Positions 15,812 through 25,435 are shown, numbered from the stretch's first letter. The stretch: 64,000 nt of DNA from Novosphingobium sp. JCM 18896 (GCF_025938095.1 NZ_JAPCZF010000003.1:310001-374000); one strand, 5' to 3'. The notes: generated by a model not told the origin, from the sequence alone. Made by a program: numbers and translations.

Positions 15812-17391
15812 TCCATCTCCCCAAGGAAGAGACCAAGCTGATGGTCGCCGTCCACGGCTGGTCGGGCATCGTGCTGGGGCTGCTGCTCTATGCCGTGGTG
15901 CTGACCGGCATGGCGGCGGTCTTCGCCGAGGAGATCGGCGCCTGGTCGGCGGGCCACGTCGAGACGCGATCGGCTTTCGAGAAGCCGATCGACGCGCAGG
16001 TCCGCGCGCTGATTCCGCGCACCCCGGCCGAGTTCCGCGACGACGTCAACGCCTTCGAGATCGGCGATCACAACCTCGGCGTATTCTTCCATCGCCACGA
16101 GCTCAAGCCCAACGGCGAACCCGTCGATCGCGGCGTCTATTACCAGCTCGATGCGGCCGGGAACGTGCAGAAGGAACTGCGCGGCAAGGGTGAAGAGGTG
16201 TTCGGCCCGCGCAACGACGACGCGCTGAGTTCGTTCCTCGTCGATACCCATGTGCGGCTGCACCTGCCCAATCCCTGGGGGCTGTTGCTGACCGGCGTGC
16301 TCGGCCTGGCCATGCTCGTCGCGGCGATCTCGGGCCTGCTGATCCACCGCCACCTGTTCAAGGACATCTTCACCTTGCGGCGCAAGGCCAACCCGGTGCT
16401 GGTCGATCGCGACCGGCATTCGGTCGCGGGCACCTGGAGCCTGCCCTTCGCCTTCATCCTGGCCTTCACCGGCTCGTTCTTCTCGTTCTTCGGCACGGTC
16501 GGCGTGCCGATCGTCGCAATGGCGGCCTTCGGCGGCGATCAGGTGGCACTGAGCGAGGCCGTCTTCGGCAATCCCGGCAAGCCAGACCCGACGCCCAAGG
16601 CGATCGGCAATCTCGACCGCATCACCGCCGACGCGGCGAAGCGCGCGGGCGGCGCGCCGACCTTCATGACGATCGAGCATTTCGGCCGCGCCGATGCCGT
16701 GGTCACGACCTTCCACATGCCCAAGGCCGGCGACATTGAGCCGAGCACCCTGGTCTACAAGGGCGCCACGGGCGAGTTCGACCGGGCCAAGCCCTCGATC
16801 GGCACGCGGCCTTCGGCGGGCGGCACGCTCGCGGCGATCATGGGCCCGCTGCACTTCGGCAATTTCGCCGGGGTGCTTTCGAAGGCCGTCTGGTTCGGGC
16901 TGGGCTTCGCCATGTGCTACGTCACCCTCACCGGCCTGCGCCTCTGGCTGGTGCGTCGGCGCGAGGGTGCGCGGTCGCTCGACTGGCTCGAGCGCGCCAC
17001 CACCGTGGTCGGCTTCGGCCTGCCCTTTGCGCTGCTCGTCTGCGCCGCCGCCTTCCTCGTGACCATGCCGCTCGGTACGGCGGTGTTCTGGACGCCGACG
17101 AGCTTCGTCGCGGCCTGCCTCGTCACGATCGCCGCGGCTTTCGTCCTGAGCAACGCAAGGCTTGATCGCGCCCTGCAGATCGGCATGGCCGTGTTGCTGG
17201 TGGCGCTGCCTTTCGTGCGCTTCGCCACGGGCGGCCCGGGCTGGGGACCGGCCCTGGCGACGGGCGAACTGGCGATCCCGGCGGTCGACCTCGCGCTGTG
17301 GTTCGGCGGCGGCTGGGCGCTGTGGAACCTGCTCGGCCAGCGCCACGAGGACCGCGGCGCCGACGACTTCGCGCTGCAGCCCGCCGAATGA
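15808..17391 (+). CDS. PepSY-associated TM protein (putative ferric-siderophore reductase, PiuB/FoxB-like)
   Basis: 527 residues. The first membrane helix holds the family's VHGWSGIVLGLLLY (His15). It is followed by a periplasmic PepSY region (to about 145), then helices at about 152-175, 210-235, 345-370, 395-420 and more near the C-terminus. His residues lie in or next to the spans (LHLPNPWG, IHRHLF, MGPLHFGNFAG), as expected for haem-type electron transfer in this family. Homologues (FoxB, PiuB, FpvG) reduce ferric siderophores at the inner membrane and are iron-repressed. The middle gene of a three-gene coupled operon, with a Fur-like site upstream. Confidence 0.85.
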   Translation: MIHLPKEETKLMVAVHGWSGIVLGLLLYAVVLTGMAAVFAEEIGAWSAGHVETRSAFEKPIDAQVRALIPRTPAEFRDDVNAFEIGDHNLGVFFHRHELKPNGEPVDRGVYYQLDAAGNVQKELRGKGEEVFGPRNDDALSSFLVDTHVRLHLPNPWGLLLTGVLGLAMLVAAISGLLIHRHLFKDIFTLRRKANPVLVDRDRHSVAGTWSLPFAFILAFTGSFFSFFGTVGVPIVAMAAFGGDQVALSEAVFGNPGKPDPTPKAIGNLDRITADAAKRAGGAPTFMTIEHFGRADAVVTTFHMPKAGDIEPSTLVYKGATGEFDRAKPSIGTRPSAGGTLAAIMGPLHFGNFAGVLSKAVWFGLGFAMCYVTLTGLRLWLVRRREGARSLDWLERATTVVGFGLPFALLVCAAAFLVTMPLGTAVFWTPTSFVAACLVTIAAAFVLSNARLDRALQIGMAVLLVALPFVRFATGGPGWGPALATGELAIPAVDLALWFGGGWALWNLLGQRHEDRGADDFALQPAE

Positions 17392-17648
17392 CCTGGCTGC
17401 TCTATCCCGCCGTCGCGATCTCGCTCGCGATCATCGCCCTGCTCTGGCACGGCGACCCCAAGCGGCGTCGCACGATCGGCCTGCGTGACAAGGCTGATGG
17501 CAGCGGCAAACGCCGTGCGCTGGCAGCCATCGCGCTGGTGCCGGGCCTGGTTCTCGCCGTGCTCGGCGATTCCGCGGCCTTCCTCGTCTGGTTCGGCGCC
17601 TGCGCGATCGCCGGCTGGCTGGTCGCGCAGGTCCGCGTCCGCGCCTAG
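17388..17648 (+). CDS. DUF3325-like small membrane protein
   Basis: 86 residues from the ATG at 17388, which overlaps the PepSY stop (ATGA). Three membrane helices (about 3-20, 42-60, 64-80) separated by a basic loop GDPKRRRTIGLRDKADG. Size, topology and position after a PepSY protein match DUF3325. It is likely an accessory of the ferric reductase. Its TAG interlocks with the fahA stop on the other strand in the tetranucleotide CTAG. Confidence 0.75.
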   Translation: MTWLLYPAVAISLAIIALLWHGDPKRRRTIGLRDKADGSGKRRALAAIALVPGLVLAVLGDSAAFLVWFGACAIAGWLVAQVRVRA

Positions 17649-18937
17649 CCCCGAGCGGGCAGAACCCGCGCGCGGCATTCGCCGAAGCCGATGGTCACGC
17701 GGCCGGGTGCCGAGGCGCTGGCCTTGAGCGTGATCTCGTCGCCGTCCTCGAGAAAGGTACGCGTCTCGCCGCCGGGCAGTGCGATCGCGCGCTTGCCGCC
17801 CTCGCTGAGCTCCATCAGGCTGCCGAAGCCCTCGCGCGTCGGCGCCGAGATCGTGCCCGTGCCGAGCAGATCGCCGGGCTGGAGGTTGCAGCCGTTCGAG
17901 GCGTGATGCGTGACGATCTGCTGGACCGTCCAATACATCGAGCTCGCCGGGCCGGTGGAGAGCCGCAGCGACTCGAGGCCCTGCTCGCGCATCTTCGCGG
18001 TGGTCAGCCAGACCTCGAGCGTCAGCGCCAGCGCGCCGTGTGCCTGGTCGTCGGCGTCGGCAAGGTAGGGCAGCGGCGCGGGATCGCCTTCGGGGCGCGC
18101 CGGCTGGGCCATGCGGAACGGTGCGAGCGCTTCGGGCGTGATCACCCAGGGAGAGATCGTCGACTGGAAGTTCTTGGCCAGGAACGGCCCGAGCGGCTGG
18201 TATTCCCAGGCCTGGAAGTCGCGCGCCGACCAGTCGTTGAGCAGGCAGAAGCCGGCGATGTGATCGGCCGCCTCGGCGATCGGGATCGGCTCGCCCAGCG
18301 CATTGCCCGCACCGATCCAGACGCCGAGCTCGAGCTCGTAGTCGAGCCGCGCGGTCGGACCCACAACGGGCACCTCGGCCTCGGGCGGCTTGCGCTGACC
18401 CTTGGGGCGTACCAGCGGCTCGCCCGAGGGGCGCACCGACGAGGCGCGGCCGTGATAGCCGATCGGCACGTATTTGTAGTTGGGCAGCAGCGGATTGTCG
18501 GGCCGGAACTGTCGGCCGATGTTGTTGGCGTGGTGGATCCCGACGTAGAAATCGGTGTAGTCGCCGATCCGCGCGGGCAGGTGCAACACGCAGTCGGCCG
18601 CCGGGTACAGCGCGTCGCTGAGGCTGCCGCGGAAGCTCGTGCGCGTCAGCAGGTCGCTGATCGTCTTGCGCAGTTCGCCGCGCGCCTTGACCGGCAGGGC
18701 CAGCAGGCGGTTGAGCGTGTCGTCGAGGCAGACGTCGACGACATGAGGCGGCAACAGCCCGCGTTCGGCGCAGATGGCGAGGTCGAGGATCTGATCGCCG
18801 ATCGCGACGCCGATCCGCGGTGCCTCGCCCTCGGGCGCGAAGACGCCGTAGGGAAGGTTCTGCACGGGGAAATCGGCATGGCCGTTGGCGCTCTCAACCC
18901 AGGACTTGCGCCCGGCGTCGTGCGTTTCGTCAAGCAT
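17645..18937 (-). CDS. fahA: Fumarylacetoacetase
   Basis: 430 residues, ATG at 18937, overlapping the VOC gene by 8 bp. An SH3-like N-terminal domain (about 1-120) precedes the FAH catalytic domain with YHGRASSVRPSG, DYELELGVWIG (metal-binding acidic pair), NDWSARDFQAWEYQPLGPF, AKNFQSTISPWV and GTGTISAPTREGFGS. It hydrolyses fumarylacetoacetate to fumarate and acetoacetate, the last step of tyrosine degradation. The eukaryote-like length and the RDFQAWEY motif set it apart from the shorter FAH-family decarboxylases. Last gene of the phhA-hpd-VOC-fahA operon. Confidence 0.95.
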   Translation of the reverse strand: MLDETHDAGRKSWVESANGHADFPVQNLPYGVFAPEGEAPRIGVAIGDQILDLAICAERGLLPPHVVDVCLDDTLNRLLALPVKARGELRKTISDLLTRTSFRGSLSDALYPAADCVLHLPARIGDYTDFYVGIHHANNIGRQFRPDNPLLPNYKYVPIGYHGRASSVRPSGEPLVRPKGQRKPPEAEVPVVGPTARLDYELELGVWIGAGNALGEPIPIAEAADHIAGFCLLNDWSARDFQAWEYQPLGPFLAKNFQSTISPWVITPEALAPFRMAQPARPEGDPAPLPYLADADDQAHGALALTLEVWLTTAKMREQGLESLRLSTGPASSMYWTVQQIVTHHASNGCNLQPGDLLGTGTISAPTREGFGSLMELSEGGKRAIALPGGETRTFLEDGDEITLKASASAPGRVTIGFGECRARVLPARG

Positions 18938-19511
18938 CGTCGTCTTCTTCCCCCTTGGATTCCACGGCGTGCAGCCATTCGGCGTGGCGCGGTGCTTTCT
19001 TGGTCTGGCTCCATTCGTCGAGCATGGGCTGCGCGACGCGCTGCAGCTCGGCATATTGGTCATCGGTGCCGATGTCGGCGGCCAGTTCGACGCGGTGCCC
19101 GTTGGGGTCGAAGAAATAGATCGACTTGAACACGCCGTGATAGGTCGGCCCCAGCACGTCGACGTCGTTCGCTTCGAGATGCGCCTTGGCGGCCAGCAGT
19201 TCGTCGAGACTGCCCACGCGAAATGCCAGGTGCTGGACCCAGGCCGGGGTGTTCTCGTCGCGGCCCATGTCGGGCTGGTTGGGCAGTTCGAAGAAGGCCA
19301 GGACGTTGCCGTTCCCCGCGTCGAGGAAGACGTGCATGTAAGGATCATAGGCCCCGGTCGAGGGAACGTGATCCTCGGCGAAGGCGGTGGTGTAGGTCAT
19401 GCCCAGCATGCGCTGGTACCATTCCACCGTCTGCTTGGCGTCGCGGCAGCGATAGGCGGCATGGTGGATACCGCCCAGTTTGATGGGATGCCCGCTGGGA
19501 TGCTCGCTCAT
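18930..19511 (-). CDS. VOC-superfamily metalloprotein inside the tyrosine operon
   Basis: 193 residues, two VOC half-modules. Candidate metal ligands are present: His16/His17 (GGIHHAAYR), His94 (WVQHLAFRV) and Glu142 ([10 protein letters not shown]), so it looks catalytically competent (glyoxalase/extradiol dioxygenase fold). A Glu/Asp-rich tail ([10 protein letters not shown]) ends the protein. It overlaps hpd by 4 bp and fahA by 8 bp, so it is made with them. In this operon the homogentisate dioxygenase (hmgA) and maleylacetoacetate isomerase (maiA) genes are absent. The VOC protein might do a related step or be an accessory; its true reaction is unknown. Confidence 0.85.
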   Translation of the reverse strand: MSEHPSGHPIKLGGIHHAAYRCRDAKQTVEWYQRMLGMTYTTAFAEDHVPSTGAYDPYMHVFLDAGNGNVLAFFELPNQPDMGRDENTPAWVQHLAFRVGSLDELLAAKAHLEANDVDVLGPTYHGVFKSIYFFDPNGHRVELAADIGTDDQYAELQRVAQPMLDEWSQTKKAPRHAEWLHAVESKGEEDDDA

Positions 19512-20608
19512 TCGGCCGGCTCCACCGACAGGGTGCCACGGCGGATCTGGTCGAGTTCCATCGACTTGAACAGCGCGGTGAAGTTACCTTCGCCGAAGCC
19601 TTCGTCCTTCTTGCGCTGGATGAACTCGAAGAACACCGGGCCGATCTTGGGCTGGCCGAAGATCTGCAGCAGCAGGCGCGGATCGCCGGCATCGGTCGAA
19701 CCGTCGAGCAGCAGGCCGCGCGACTGGAGCGCGTCAAGCGGCTCGCCGTGGCCTGGCAGACGCTCGGCCAGCAGTTCGTAATAGGTCGCGGGCGGGGCGG
19801 GGACGAAGTCGTTGCCCAGCGCGTTCAGCTTGTCCCAGCTGGCGTAGAGATCGTTCGAGGCGAGCGCGATGTGCTGGATGCCTTCGCCGTTGTAGGCGCG
19901 CAGGTATTCCTCGATCTGGCCCTTGCCGCTGGCGCCTTCCTCGTTGAGCGGGATGCGGATCTTGCCGTCGGGCGCGGTCATCGCGCGCGAGGTCAGGCCG
20001 GTATATTCGCCCTTGATGTCGAAATAGCGGATCTCGCTGAAGTTGAACACGCGCTCGTAGAACGAGGCCCAGTGGGCCATGCGGCCGCCGTAGACGTTGT
20101 GCGTCAGGTGATCGATGATCGTGAAGCCAGCGCCGACGGGATTGCGATCGACGCCGGCTTCGTAGACGAAGTCGATGTCGTAGATCGACAGGTTTTCGGC
20201 CCCGTTCTTCCCGTCATAACGGTCGATCAGGTAGATGATCGAGCCGCCGATTCCGCGGATCGCGGGCAGGCGCAGTTCCATGGGGCCGGTCTGCACCTCG
20301 ACAGGCTCGGCGCCGCGCTCGATCGCGGCGGCATAGGCCTTGGCCGCATCCTTGACGCGCCAGCCCATGCCGCAGGCCGAAGGGCCGTGCTCGGCGGCGA
20401 AATAGGCGGCGGGGCTGCGCGGTTCGTAGTTGGCGATCAGGTTGATCCCGCCCTGGCGCCACAACTGGACATCCTTCGAGCGGTGCCGGGCGATCAGGGT
20501 GAAGCCCATCGCGGTGAATACGGGTTCGAGCAGGCCCTTCTCGGGGGCGGAGAACTCGACGAATTCGAATCCGTCGAGGCCGATGGGGTTTTCGAACAGG
20601 TCGGTCAT
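19508..20608 (-). CDS. hpd: 4-hydroxyphenylpyruvate dioxygenase
   Basis: 366 residues, ATG at 20608 with AGGA upstream, overlapping the phhA stop by 4 bp. Two VOC domains; the C-terminal one carries the iron triad His167 (IDHLTHNV), His246 (GIQHIAL) and Glu328 (FFEFIQR). The N-terminal FVEFSAPEK and the C-terminal [11 protein letters not shown] are hallmark HPPD phrases, and the length is normal for bacterial enzymes. It converts 4-hydroxyphenylpyruvate to homogentisate with loss of CO2. Second gene of the operon. Confidence 0.96.
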   Translation of the reverse strand: MTDLFENPIGLDGFEFVEFSAPEKGLLEPVFTAMGFTLIARHRSKDVQLWRQGGINLIANYEPRSPAAYFAAEHGPSACGMGWRVKDAAKAYAAAIERGAEPVEVQTGPMELRLPAIRGIGGSIIYLIDRYDGKNGAENLSIYDIDFVYEAGVDRNPVGAGFTIIDHLTHNVYGGRMAHWASFYERVFNFSEIRYFDIKGEYTGLTSRAMTAPDGKIRIPLNEEGASGKGQIEEYLRAYNGEGIQHIALASNDLYASWDKLNALGNDFVPAPPATYYELLAERLPGHGEPLDALQSRGLLLDGSTDAGDPRLLLQIFGQPKIGPVFFEFIQRKKDEGFGEGNFTALFKSMELDQIRRGTLSVEPAE

Positions 20609-21477
20609 GCGGGAGTCCTTGAAAGCTTGGCGCGGGCATAGGCTTGGGTGCCAAGGGTGAAGACGTGGTCCTCGGGCAGCACGGTCTCGGGTGTCAGATC
20701 GGGCTGGCCTTCGAGCCGGTGATAGAGGGGGGCGAAATCGGTTTCGATCGTCTGGCGCAGCAGGTCTTCGAAGCTGTCGATGACGAAGTAGGACTGCTGG
20801 TAGTCGTCGATGCGGTATTCGGTGCGCATCAGCCGTTCGAGGCCGAAGCCGATGCGGTTGGGCGAGGGATCGTCGAGCGCGAACTTGGACTCGCCGAACG
20901 ACGAGACGATGCCGGCGCCGTAGAGCTTGAGGCCGCCTGCGCCGCGGATCAGGCCGAACTCCACGGTGTACCAGTAAAGCCGGGCCAGCCGGTCGATCGC
21001 GCCGAGCCCGTCGGCGCGCAGACCGCCTTCGCCATAGGCCTGCATGTAGTCGGCGAAGACCGGGTGCGACAGCAGCGGGACGTGGCCGAAGACGTCGTGG
21101 AAGACGTCGGGTTCCTCGAGATAGTCGAGCTGCTCGGGCTTGCGGATGAAGCGCCCGGCGACGAAGCGGCGGTTGGCCAGATGCTCGAAGAACACGCGAT
21201 CGGGCACCAGTCCCGGCACTGCGACGACCTGCCAGCCGGTGGCCTTCATCAGCCGCTCGGACAGCGCTTCGAAATCGGGTATTCCGGGCTTGTCCATGCG
21301 GAGCATGTCGAGCCCGGCCATGAATTCGGGAACCACGCGATCGGGCAGCATCGCCGCCTGGCGCGCGAAGAGCCTGTCCCACATCGCATGTTCGGCAGGC
21401 GTATAGGCGGCCCAGTCCTGCGGGACAGTCCAGTCCTCCGCGGTGCCCGCGGGACGTGAGAGCTCGGCTTCGGCCAT
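20605..21477 (-). CDS. phhA: Phenylalanine 4-monooxygenase
   Basis: 290 residues, the normal size for single-domain bacterial enzymes. Iron ligands His127 and His132 (HDVFGH) and Glu173 (WYTVEFGL) are all present, as is the pterin-binding neighbourhood around [17 protein letters not shown]. It hydroxylates phenylalanine to tyrosine with tetrahydrobiopterin. First gene of the operon; the promoter lies in the 95-bp gap shared with the divergent Lrp/AsnC regulator. No pterin dehydratase (phhB) gene is seen nearby. Confidence 0.95.
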   Translation of the reverse strand: MAEAELSRPAGTAEDWTVPQDWAAYTPAEHAMWDRLFARQAAMLPDRVVPEFMAGLDMLRMDKPGIPDFEALSERLMKATGWQVVAVPGLVPDRVFFEHLANRRFVAGRFIRKPEQLDYLEEPDVFHDVFGHVPLLSHPVFADYMQAYGEGGLRADGLGAIDRLARLYWYTVEFGLIRGAGGLKLYGAGIVSSFGESKFALDDPSPNRIGFGLERLMRTEYRIDDYQQSYFVIDSFEDLLRQTIETDFAPLYHRLEGQPDLTPETVLPEDHVFTLGTQAYARAKLSRTPA

Positions 21478-21572
21478 TCGCGTGAACTTCCCACAAATCC
21501 CGCGAGAAATCCGTTCAAAGTGTTGGTCTAACGCAGATGGGGCGATAAGGTTCGCAAAAATTCCGAGGATTT

Positions 21573-22049
21573 ATGAATAATATCGTCAAACTTGATCCGC
21601 TCGATCGCAAGATCCTCGCGCAGCTTCAGCGCGACGCCGCGCTGAGCAATGCCGATCTCGCCGAAAAGGTCGGCAGCACCGGGCCGTCCTGCTGGCGCCG
21701 CATCCGGCAGATGGAGGATGCCGGCGTCCTCAAGGAGACCGTCCGCCTCGCCGATGCGCGGCTGCTGGGGCAGAGCGTCAACGTGCTCTGCGAAGTGCGC
21801 ATGCGCGACTATTCGGCCGAATGCATTGATGCCTTCCACGACTTCGTCCAGCGCGAGGACCGGGTCATGGAATGCTATTCGACCTCGGGTGAATGGGACT
21901 ACCTGATGCGCATCGTCGCGTCAGACGTCTCGGACTACGAGCACTTCCTCATGCGCGTGCTGCTCAAGCACCCTTCGGTCAGCGGTGCCTCGTCGCACTT
22001 CGCGCTCTCGATCGTGAAGTACAAGACCGCGCTGCCCGTCGCGCCCTGA
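21573..22049 (+). CDS. Lrp/AsnC-family regulator, divergent from phhA
   Basis: 158 residues, ATG preceded by GAGGA. N-terminal HTH (about 8-55: LDPLDRKILAQLQRDAALSN, then a recognition segment with SCWRRIRQMEDAGVL) and a C-terminal RAM effector domain (about 70-150, VMECYSTSGEWDYLMRIVASD). Lrp/AsnC proteins bind amino acids and usually control the neighbouring catabolic or transport operon. Its divergence from phhA suggests it senses phenylalanine or tyrosine and controls the degradation operon. Confidence 0.9.
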   Translation: MNNIVKLDPLDRKILAQLQRDAALSNADLAEKVGSTGPSCWRRIRQMEDAGVLKETVRLADARLLGQSVNVLCEVRMRDYSAECIDAFHDFVQREDRVMECYSTSGEWDYLMRIVASDVSDYEHFLMRVLLKHPSVSGASSHFALSIVKYKTALPVAP

Positions 22050-22137
22050 CTCCCGGCCACCTGGCGGCACAGCCATCCTGTCGGAGGGCAAAGGCAAAGG
22101 CCTGTGATCGACGGGCCACTTAACCTATTGCGGATCA

Positions 22138-23637
22138 ATGGAAGATGACCCGCAGGGTGCCGGGCGCGAAGCTTTCGCATCGACCCAATACGGACAGATA
22201 AAAGGCAGCTGGGGGGAGGGGATCCGCACCTTCCTCGGAGTGCCTTATGCCGCGCCGCCGACGCCCTTCGAACTGCCCCAGCCGCCCGCCACCTGGAGCG
22301 GCATCCGCGATGCGCTGGTGCCTGGCGACTGTGCGCCGCATGCGATCACCCCGTTTCCCGGGCTCGATATCGCGCCGCTGGTCGGCCATGGCGGGATCGA
22401 GGGCCGCGACTATCTGACGCTCAACGTCTGGGCGCCGGAAGAGGCGGCTGGCCGGCCGGTCATGGTCTTCGTGCATGGCGGCGGCTTCGTCATCGGCAGC
22501 AAGGACGCGGCGGTCCACGACGGCAGTGCCTTTGCGCGTTCGGGCGTGGTCTGCGTGGCGATCAACTATCGCCTCGGCATCGACGGTTTCCTGCCGGTGC
22601 CCGGGGCGCCGACCAACCTGGGCCTGCGCGACATCCTGTTCGCGCTGCGCTGGGTGCAGGACAACATTGCCAACTTCGGCGGCGACCCGGCCAACGTCAC
22701 GCTGTTCGGCGAATCCGCCGGGGCCATGGCCATCGCCGACCTGATCACCTCGCCGCTGGCCAAGGGCTTGTTCCAGCGCGCGATCGTCGAGAGCGGGCAT
22801 GGATCGATGGTTCGCGAAATCCCGATCGCCCAACGTCTCGTCGCCAAGCTGGCGAAAGTGCTCAAGGTGCCCGCGACGGTCGAGGGCTTCCGCGGCGTTT
22901 CCGTGGCGGATGGCCTCTCGGCCATGGCCAAGATCGGACGGCGCTTCTCGCGGCTCGACCTGCGCGACGCGGCGGGGCACGAGCCGGTCTTCGGCATCAG
23001 CCGGTTCGTGCCGGTCATCGGCGACGACGTGCTGCCGGTGCACCCGCTGGCCGCGCTGCGCGCCGGAGCCGGCGCCGAGATAGACCTGCTGATCGGCACC
23101 AATTCCGAAGAGATGAACCTCTACTTCGTGCCCACCGGCGTGCGGGCCAAGCTGGGCCGGCTGTTGGCGGCCTGGGTCCTAGGCAAGTCGAACCCGCAGC
23201 CGCGTGCGGTGCTGCGTGCCTATGGCCTGGGTACCAAGGGCGCTTCGGTGGGCGAGGCCTTCACGCGTGCCATGACTGATCTCGTCTTCCGCTGGCCGGC
23301 CAGGCAATATGCCGCGGCCCACGCCGGGCGTTCCTGGGCCTATGAATTCGACTGGCATTCGCCCGCTTGCGGCGGCGAACTCGGCGCCTGTCATGGCATG
23401 GAGTTGCCCTTCGTGTTCAAGACCCTGCCAACGGTCACCGGCACCCAGGGACTGGCCGGTACCGCGCCGCCGCAGGAACTGGCCGATCGGGTGCACGCGC
23501 TATGGGTCGGTTTCGCGACCGACGGCGCCTTGCCATGGAAGCCGTTCAACGCGTGCGACCGGCTGGTCTATCAACTCGATAAGGGCGACGTCGTGCACGA
23601 GCCCGTCATGCCCGCAGCGCGGTTCCTACCGGAGTAG
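22138..23637 (+). CDS. Type B carboxylesterase
   Basis: 499 residues, alpha/beta-hydrolase of the carboxylesterase/cholinesterase family. The oxyanion segment VFVHGGGFVIGS, the nucleophile elbow GESAGA (Ser193), an acidic residue in GTNSEEMNL (about 324-325) and His419 in ACHGMELPF form the expected triad. The typical N-terminal phrase FLGVPYAAPPTP is present. It has no signal peptide, so it is probably cytoplasmic. It hydrolyses carboxylic esters of unknown identity. It stands alone between the Lrp gene and a hairpin-rich gap. Confidence 0.9.
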   Translation: MEDDPQGAGREAFASTQYGQIKGSWGEGIRTFLGVPYAAPPTPFELPQPPATWSGIRDALVPGDCAPHAITPFPGLDIAPLVGHGGIEGRDYLTLNVWAPEEAAGRPVMVFVHGGGFVIGSKDAAVHDGSAFARSGVVCVAINYRLGIDGFLPVPGAPTNLGLRDILFALRWVQDNIANFGGDPANVTLFGESAGAMAIADLITSPLAKGLFQRAIVESGHGSMVREIPIAQRLVAKLAKVLKVPATVEGFRGVSVADGLSAMAKIGRRFSRLDLRDAAGHEPVFGISRFVPVIGDDVLPVHPLAALRAGAGAEIDLLIGTNSEEMNLYFVPTGVRAKLGRLLAAWVLGKSNPQPRAVLRAYGLGTKGASVGEAFTRAMTDLVFRWPARQYAAAHAGRSWAYEFDWHSPACGGELGACHGMELPFVFKTLPTVTGTQGLAGTAPPQELADRVHALWVGFATDGALPWKPFNACDRLVYQLDKGDVVHEPVMPAARFLPE

Positions 23638-23993
23638 CCCCATCCCATTGGCCAAGCGCGCGGCAGTGCCGCGCTGAACGAACGCGCGCCGGGACGCGGC
23701 GGCCTGGACCTTCGGTCCGGCACGCCCCGGCGCGATCCCTGCGTGTTACGGGTCGCTCTCGGAACGCGTGGGGGGCGGGCCGGCGGCGTCCCCTGACGTC
23801 GCCGGCCCGCCGGGCGAGGAAGGCTTTTTCGTCCGCGAGCCGCCGCCACGCATGAAATCGCTGATTGCCAACCGTTTTACGGCTCGAACCAGGTAGATTT
23901 CCGAGGGTACCGTTCCGTAAGCATAAACCACATTCGCTTACTCGAATTCCTGAAAGTTCGGGCCAATGGGTCCGGCATTTGTGCGGGAATACG
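23638..23993. other. Hairpin-rich intergenic region
   Basis: 356 bp between the esterase and the DUF2332 gene. It holds a GC-rich hairpin around 23685-23735 (GGACC-TTC-GGTCC inner stem, CGCGCCGGG/CCCCGGCGCG outer arms), probably terminating the esterase transcript. A second hairpin has 17-bp arms with one mismatch at 23774-23790 and 23795-23811. The right part (23860-23990) is markedly more AT-rich and may hold the promoter of the next gene. Confidence 0.5.
23746..23931 (-). CDS. Doubtful small ORF, 61 residues
   Basis: Begins MVYAYGTVPSEIYLVRAVKR and continues into a Gly/Pro/Ser-rich tail. The first half has AT-ending codons unlike the neighbours, there is no clear ribosome-binding site, and the 3' half coincides with the large hairpin at 23774-23811. 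It could be a real small protein or chance. I do not recognise it. Confidence 0.22.
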   Translation of the reverse strand: MVYAYGTVPSEIYLVRAVKRLAISDFMRGGGSRTKKPSSPGGPATSGDAAGPPPTRSESDP

Positions 23994-25130
23994 GTGAACA
24001 GCTCAGCAATCCTTAGGACCGAACTGGGCGACGCTGATCACGTCGCGCAATCGGTGCCGCCAGCGCGGATTTCCGCGCCACCGGCGGAGACGCGCGACGG
24101 TCGTGCCGAACTGCTGCGGCAGTCGGGTATCGCCCGCGCACTCGGATCGGCCTTCGTCAGCGACGTGCTCGCAGCGGCCTGGCGCCAGCTCGACCGCGCA
24201 CCGCGGCTTGCGGCGCTGATCGGCAACTGGCCCGGCGATCCCGCGGCGGCGGCCATGGCCATGCGACTCAACGCCGGGCTTCACGCGCTGGCGCGGCGAC
24301 AGGTCAGCGCCGATCTCGACGCACTCTATGCCGGCCGGCACGATGACTTCGACCACGCGATCGGCGCGGCGCTCGAAGCTGGCGAGGACACCATCCTCGA
24401 ATGGATGGATCACCCGACGCAGACCAACGAAGTCGGCCGCTCGGCTTCGTTCATGGCCGCGCTGATGACGCTCGCGCACGATGCGGCCATGCCTTTCGAA
24501 CTGCTCGAGTTCGGTGCCAGCGCCGGGCTCAACCTGATGCTCGATCGCTACGCCCACGACCTCGGCGGGGTAAGCGCGGGCAAGCTCGATTCGCCGGTGC
24601 AGGTCACTCCCGAATGGCGCGGCGCGCCGGTCGTGCAGGCGCCCGTGGTGATCGACCGCGTTCGCGGCGTCGATCTGCGTCCGTTGCGGCTCGAGGACCC
24701 CTTCACGCGTGAGCGGCTGCTGTCCTACATCTGGGCCGATCACCCGCAGCGCGCCGAACGCCTGTGCCACGCGATCGCGATCAACCGCGCCTGCCCGCCG
24801 CCGATCGACCGCGACAGCGCCGCGCCCTGGCTCGCGCGCCAGCTGGCCGAGCCGCAGCGCGAGGGCGTGTGCCGCGTGGTCATGCATTCGATGGTGCTGC
24901 AGTACCTGCCCGAGGCCGAGCGCCGTGCGGCGCTGACCACGATCATGGCCGCCGGCGCGCGCGCCACGCCCGAGCGTCCGCTGGCCTGGATCAGCCTCGA
25001 GTGGAATTCGGACCGTACCGAAGTCCAGCTTCGCCTGACCCACTGGACGGGCAGTCAAGAGGCGAGCGGCACCAGCCGCGTGCTCGCGATCTGCCATGCC
25101 TATGGCTCGTGGATCGACTGGCGGGGCTAA
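23994..25130 (+). CDS. DUF2332-family protein (putative SAM-methyltransferase-like)
   Basis: 378 residues from the GTG at 23994; the frame is open further upstream (to 23865) but that part is low-GC and overlaps the hairpin region. Recognisable phrases include ELLEFGASAGLNLMLDRYAH (glycine-rich, like a Rossmann nucleotide-binding loop), VHSM-type MHSMVLQYLP and WISLEWN. DUF2332 proteins are cytoplasmic, of unknown function, with a methyltransferase-like core. No neighbour gives a hint of its role. Confidence 0.8.
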   Translation: MNSSAILRTELGDADHVAQSVPPARISAPPAETRDGRAELLRQSGIARALGSAFVSDVLAAAWRQLDRAPRLAALIGNWPGDPAAAAMAMRLNAGLHALARRQVSADLDALYAGRHDDFDHAIGAALEAGEDTILEWMDHPTQTNEVGRSASFMAALMTLAHDAAMPFELLEFGASAGLNLMLDRYAHDLGGVSAGKLDSPVQVTPEWRGAPVVQAPVVIDRVRGVDLRPLRLEDPFTRERLLSYIWADHPQRAERLCHAIAINRACPPPIDRDSAAPWLARQLAEPQREGVCRVVMHSMVLQYLPEAERRAALTTIMAAGARATPERPLAWISLEWNSDRTEVQLRLTHWTGSQEASGTSRVLAICHAYGSWIDWRG

Positions 25131-25435
25131 CCGAGTTTACTGATAGCAGCCATACTCCAACCCCGCTCGGCCTGAGCTTGTCGAAGGCCCGGGCGCAGGG
25201 CCCGCGTCCACGCTGCGGCCTGTCCGCCCGCGCGCCAGTTGCGAGATTAGCGCCCAATCACCCACGGTCGGTCCCGCCGGCCTTTGGTCCGATAATCGCC
25301 ACGGGTCGATGCCCAGTCGAGGCGGAACTGCGCTTCGCCGTCGTGGGCAGCGTCGCCGAGTAATATTCGGCGCGATCCCCGTCGGATAGTCTCTCACGGA
25401 GCGCGGCAGACGTCGCATGCTTCGAGGAGATGGCG
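25131..25435. other. Intergenic region with a REP-like palindrome
   Basis: 305 bp without a convincing gene. At 25169-25189 lies GGCCT-GAGCTTGTCGA-AGGCC, the CTTCGACAAGCTCAG-type extragenic palindrome widespread in high-GC proteobacteria. The last 60 bp should contain the promoter of the RTX gene. I see nothing else definite. Confidence 0.55.
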
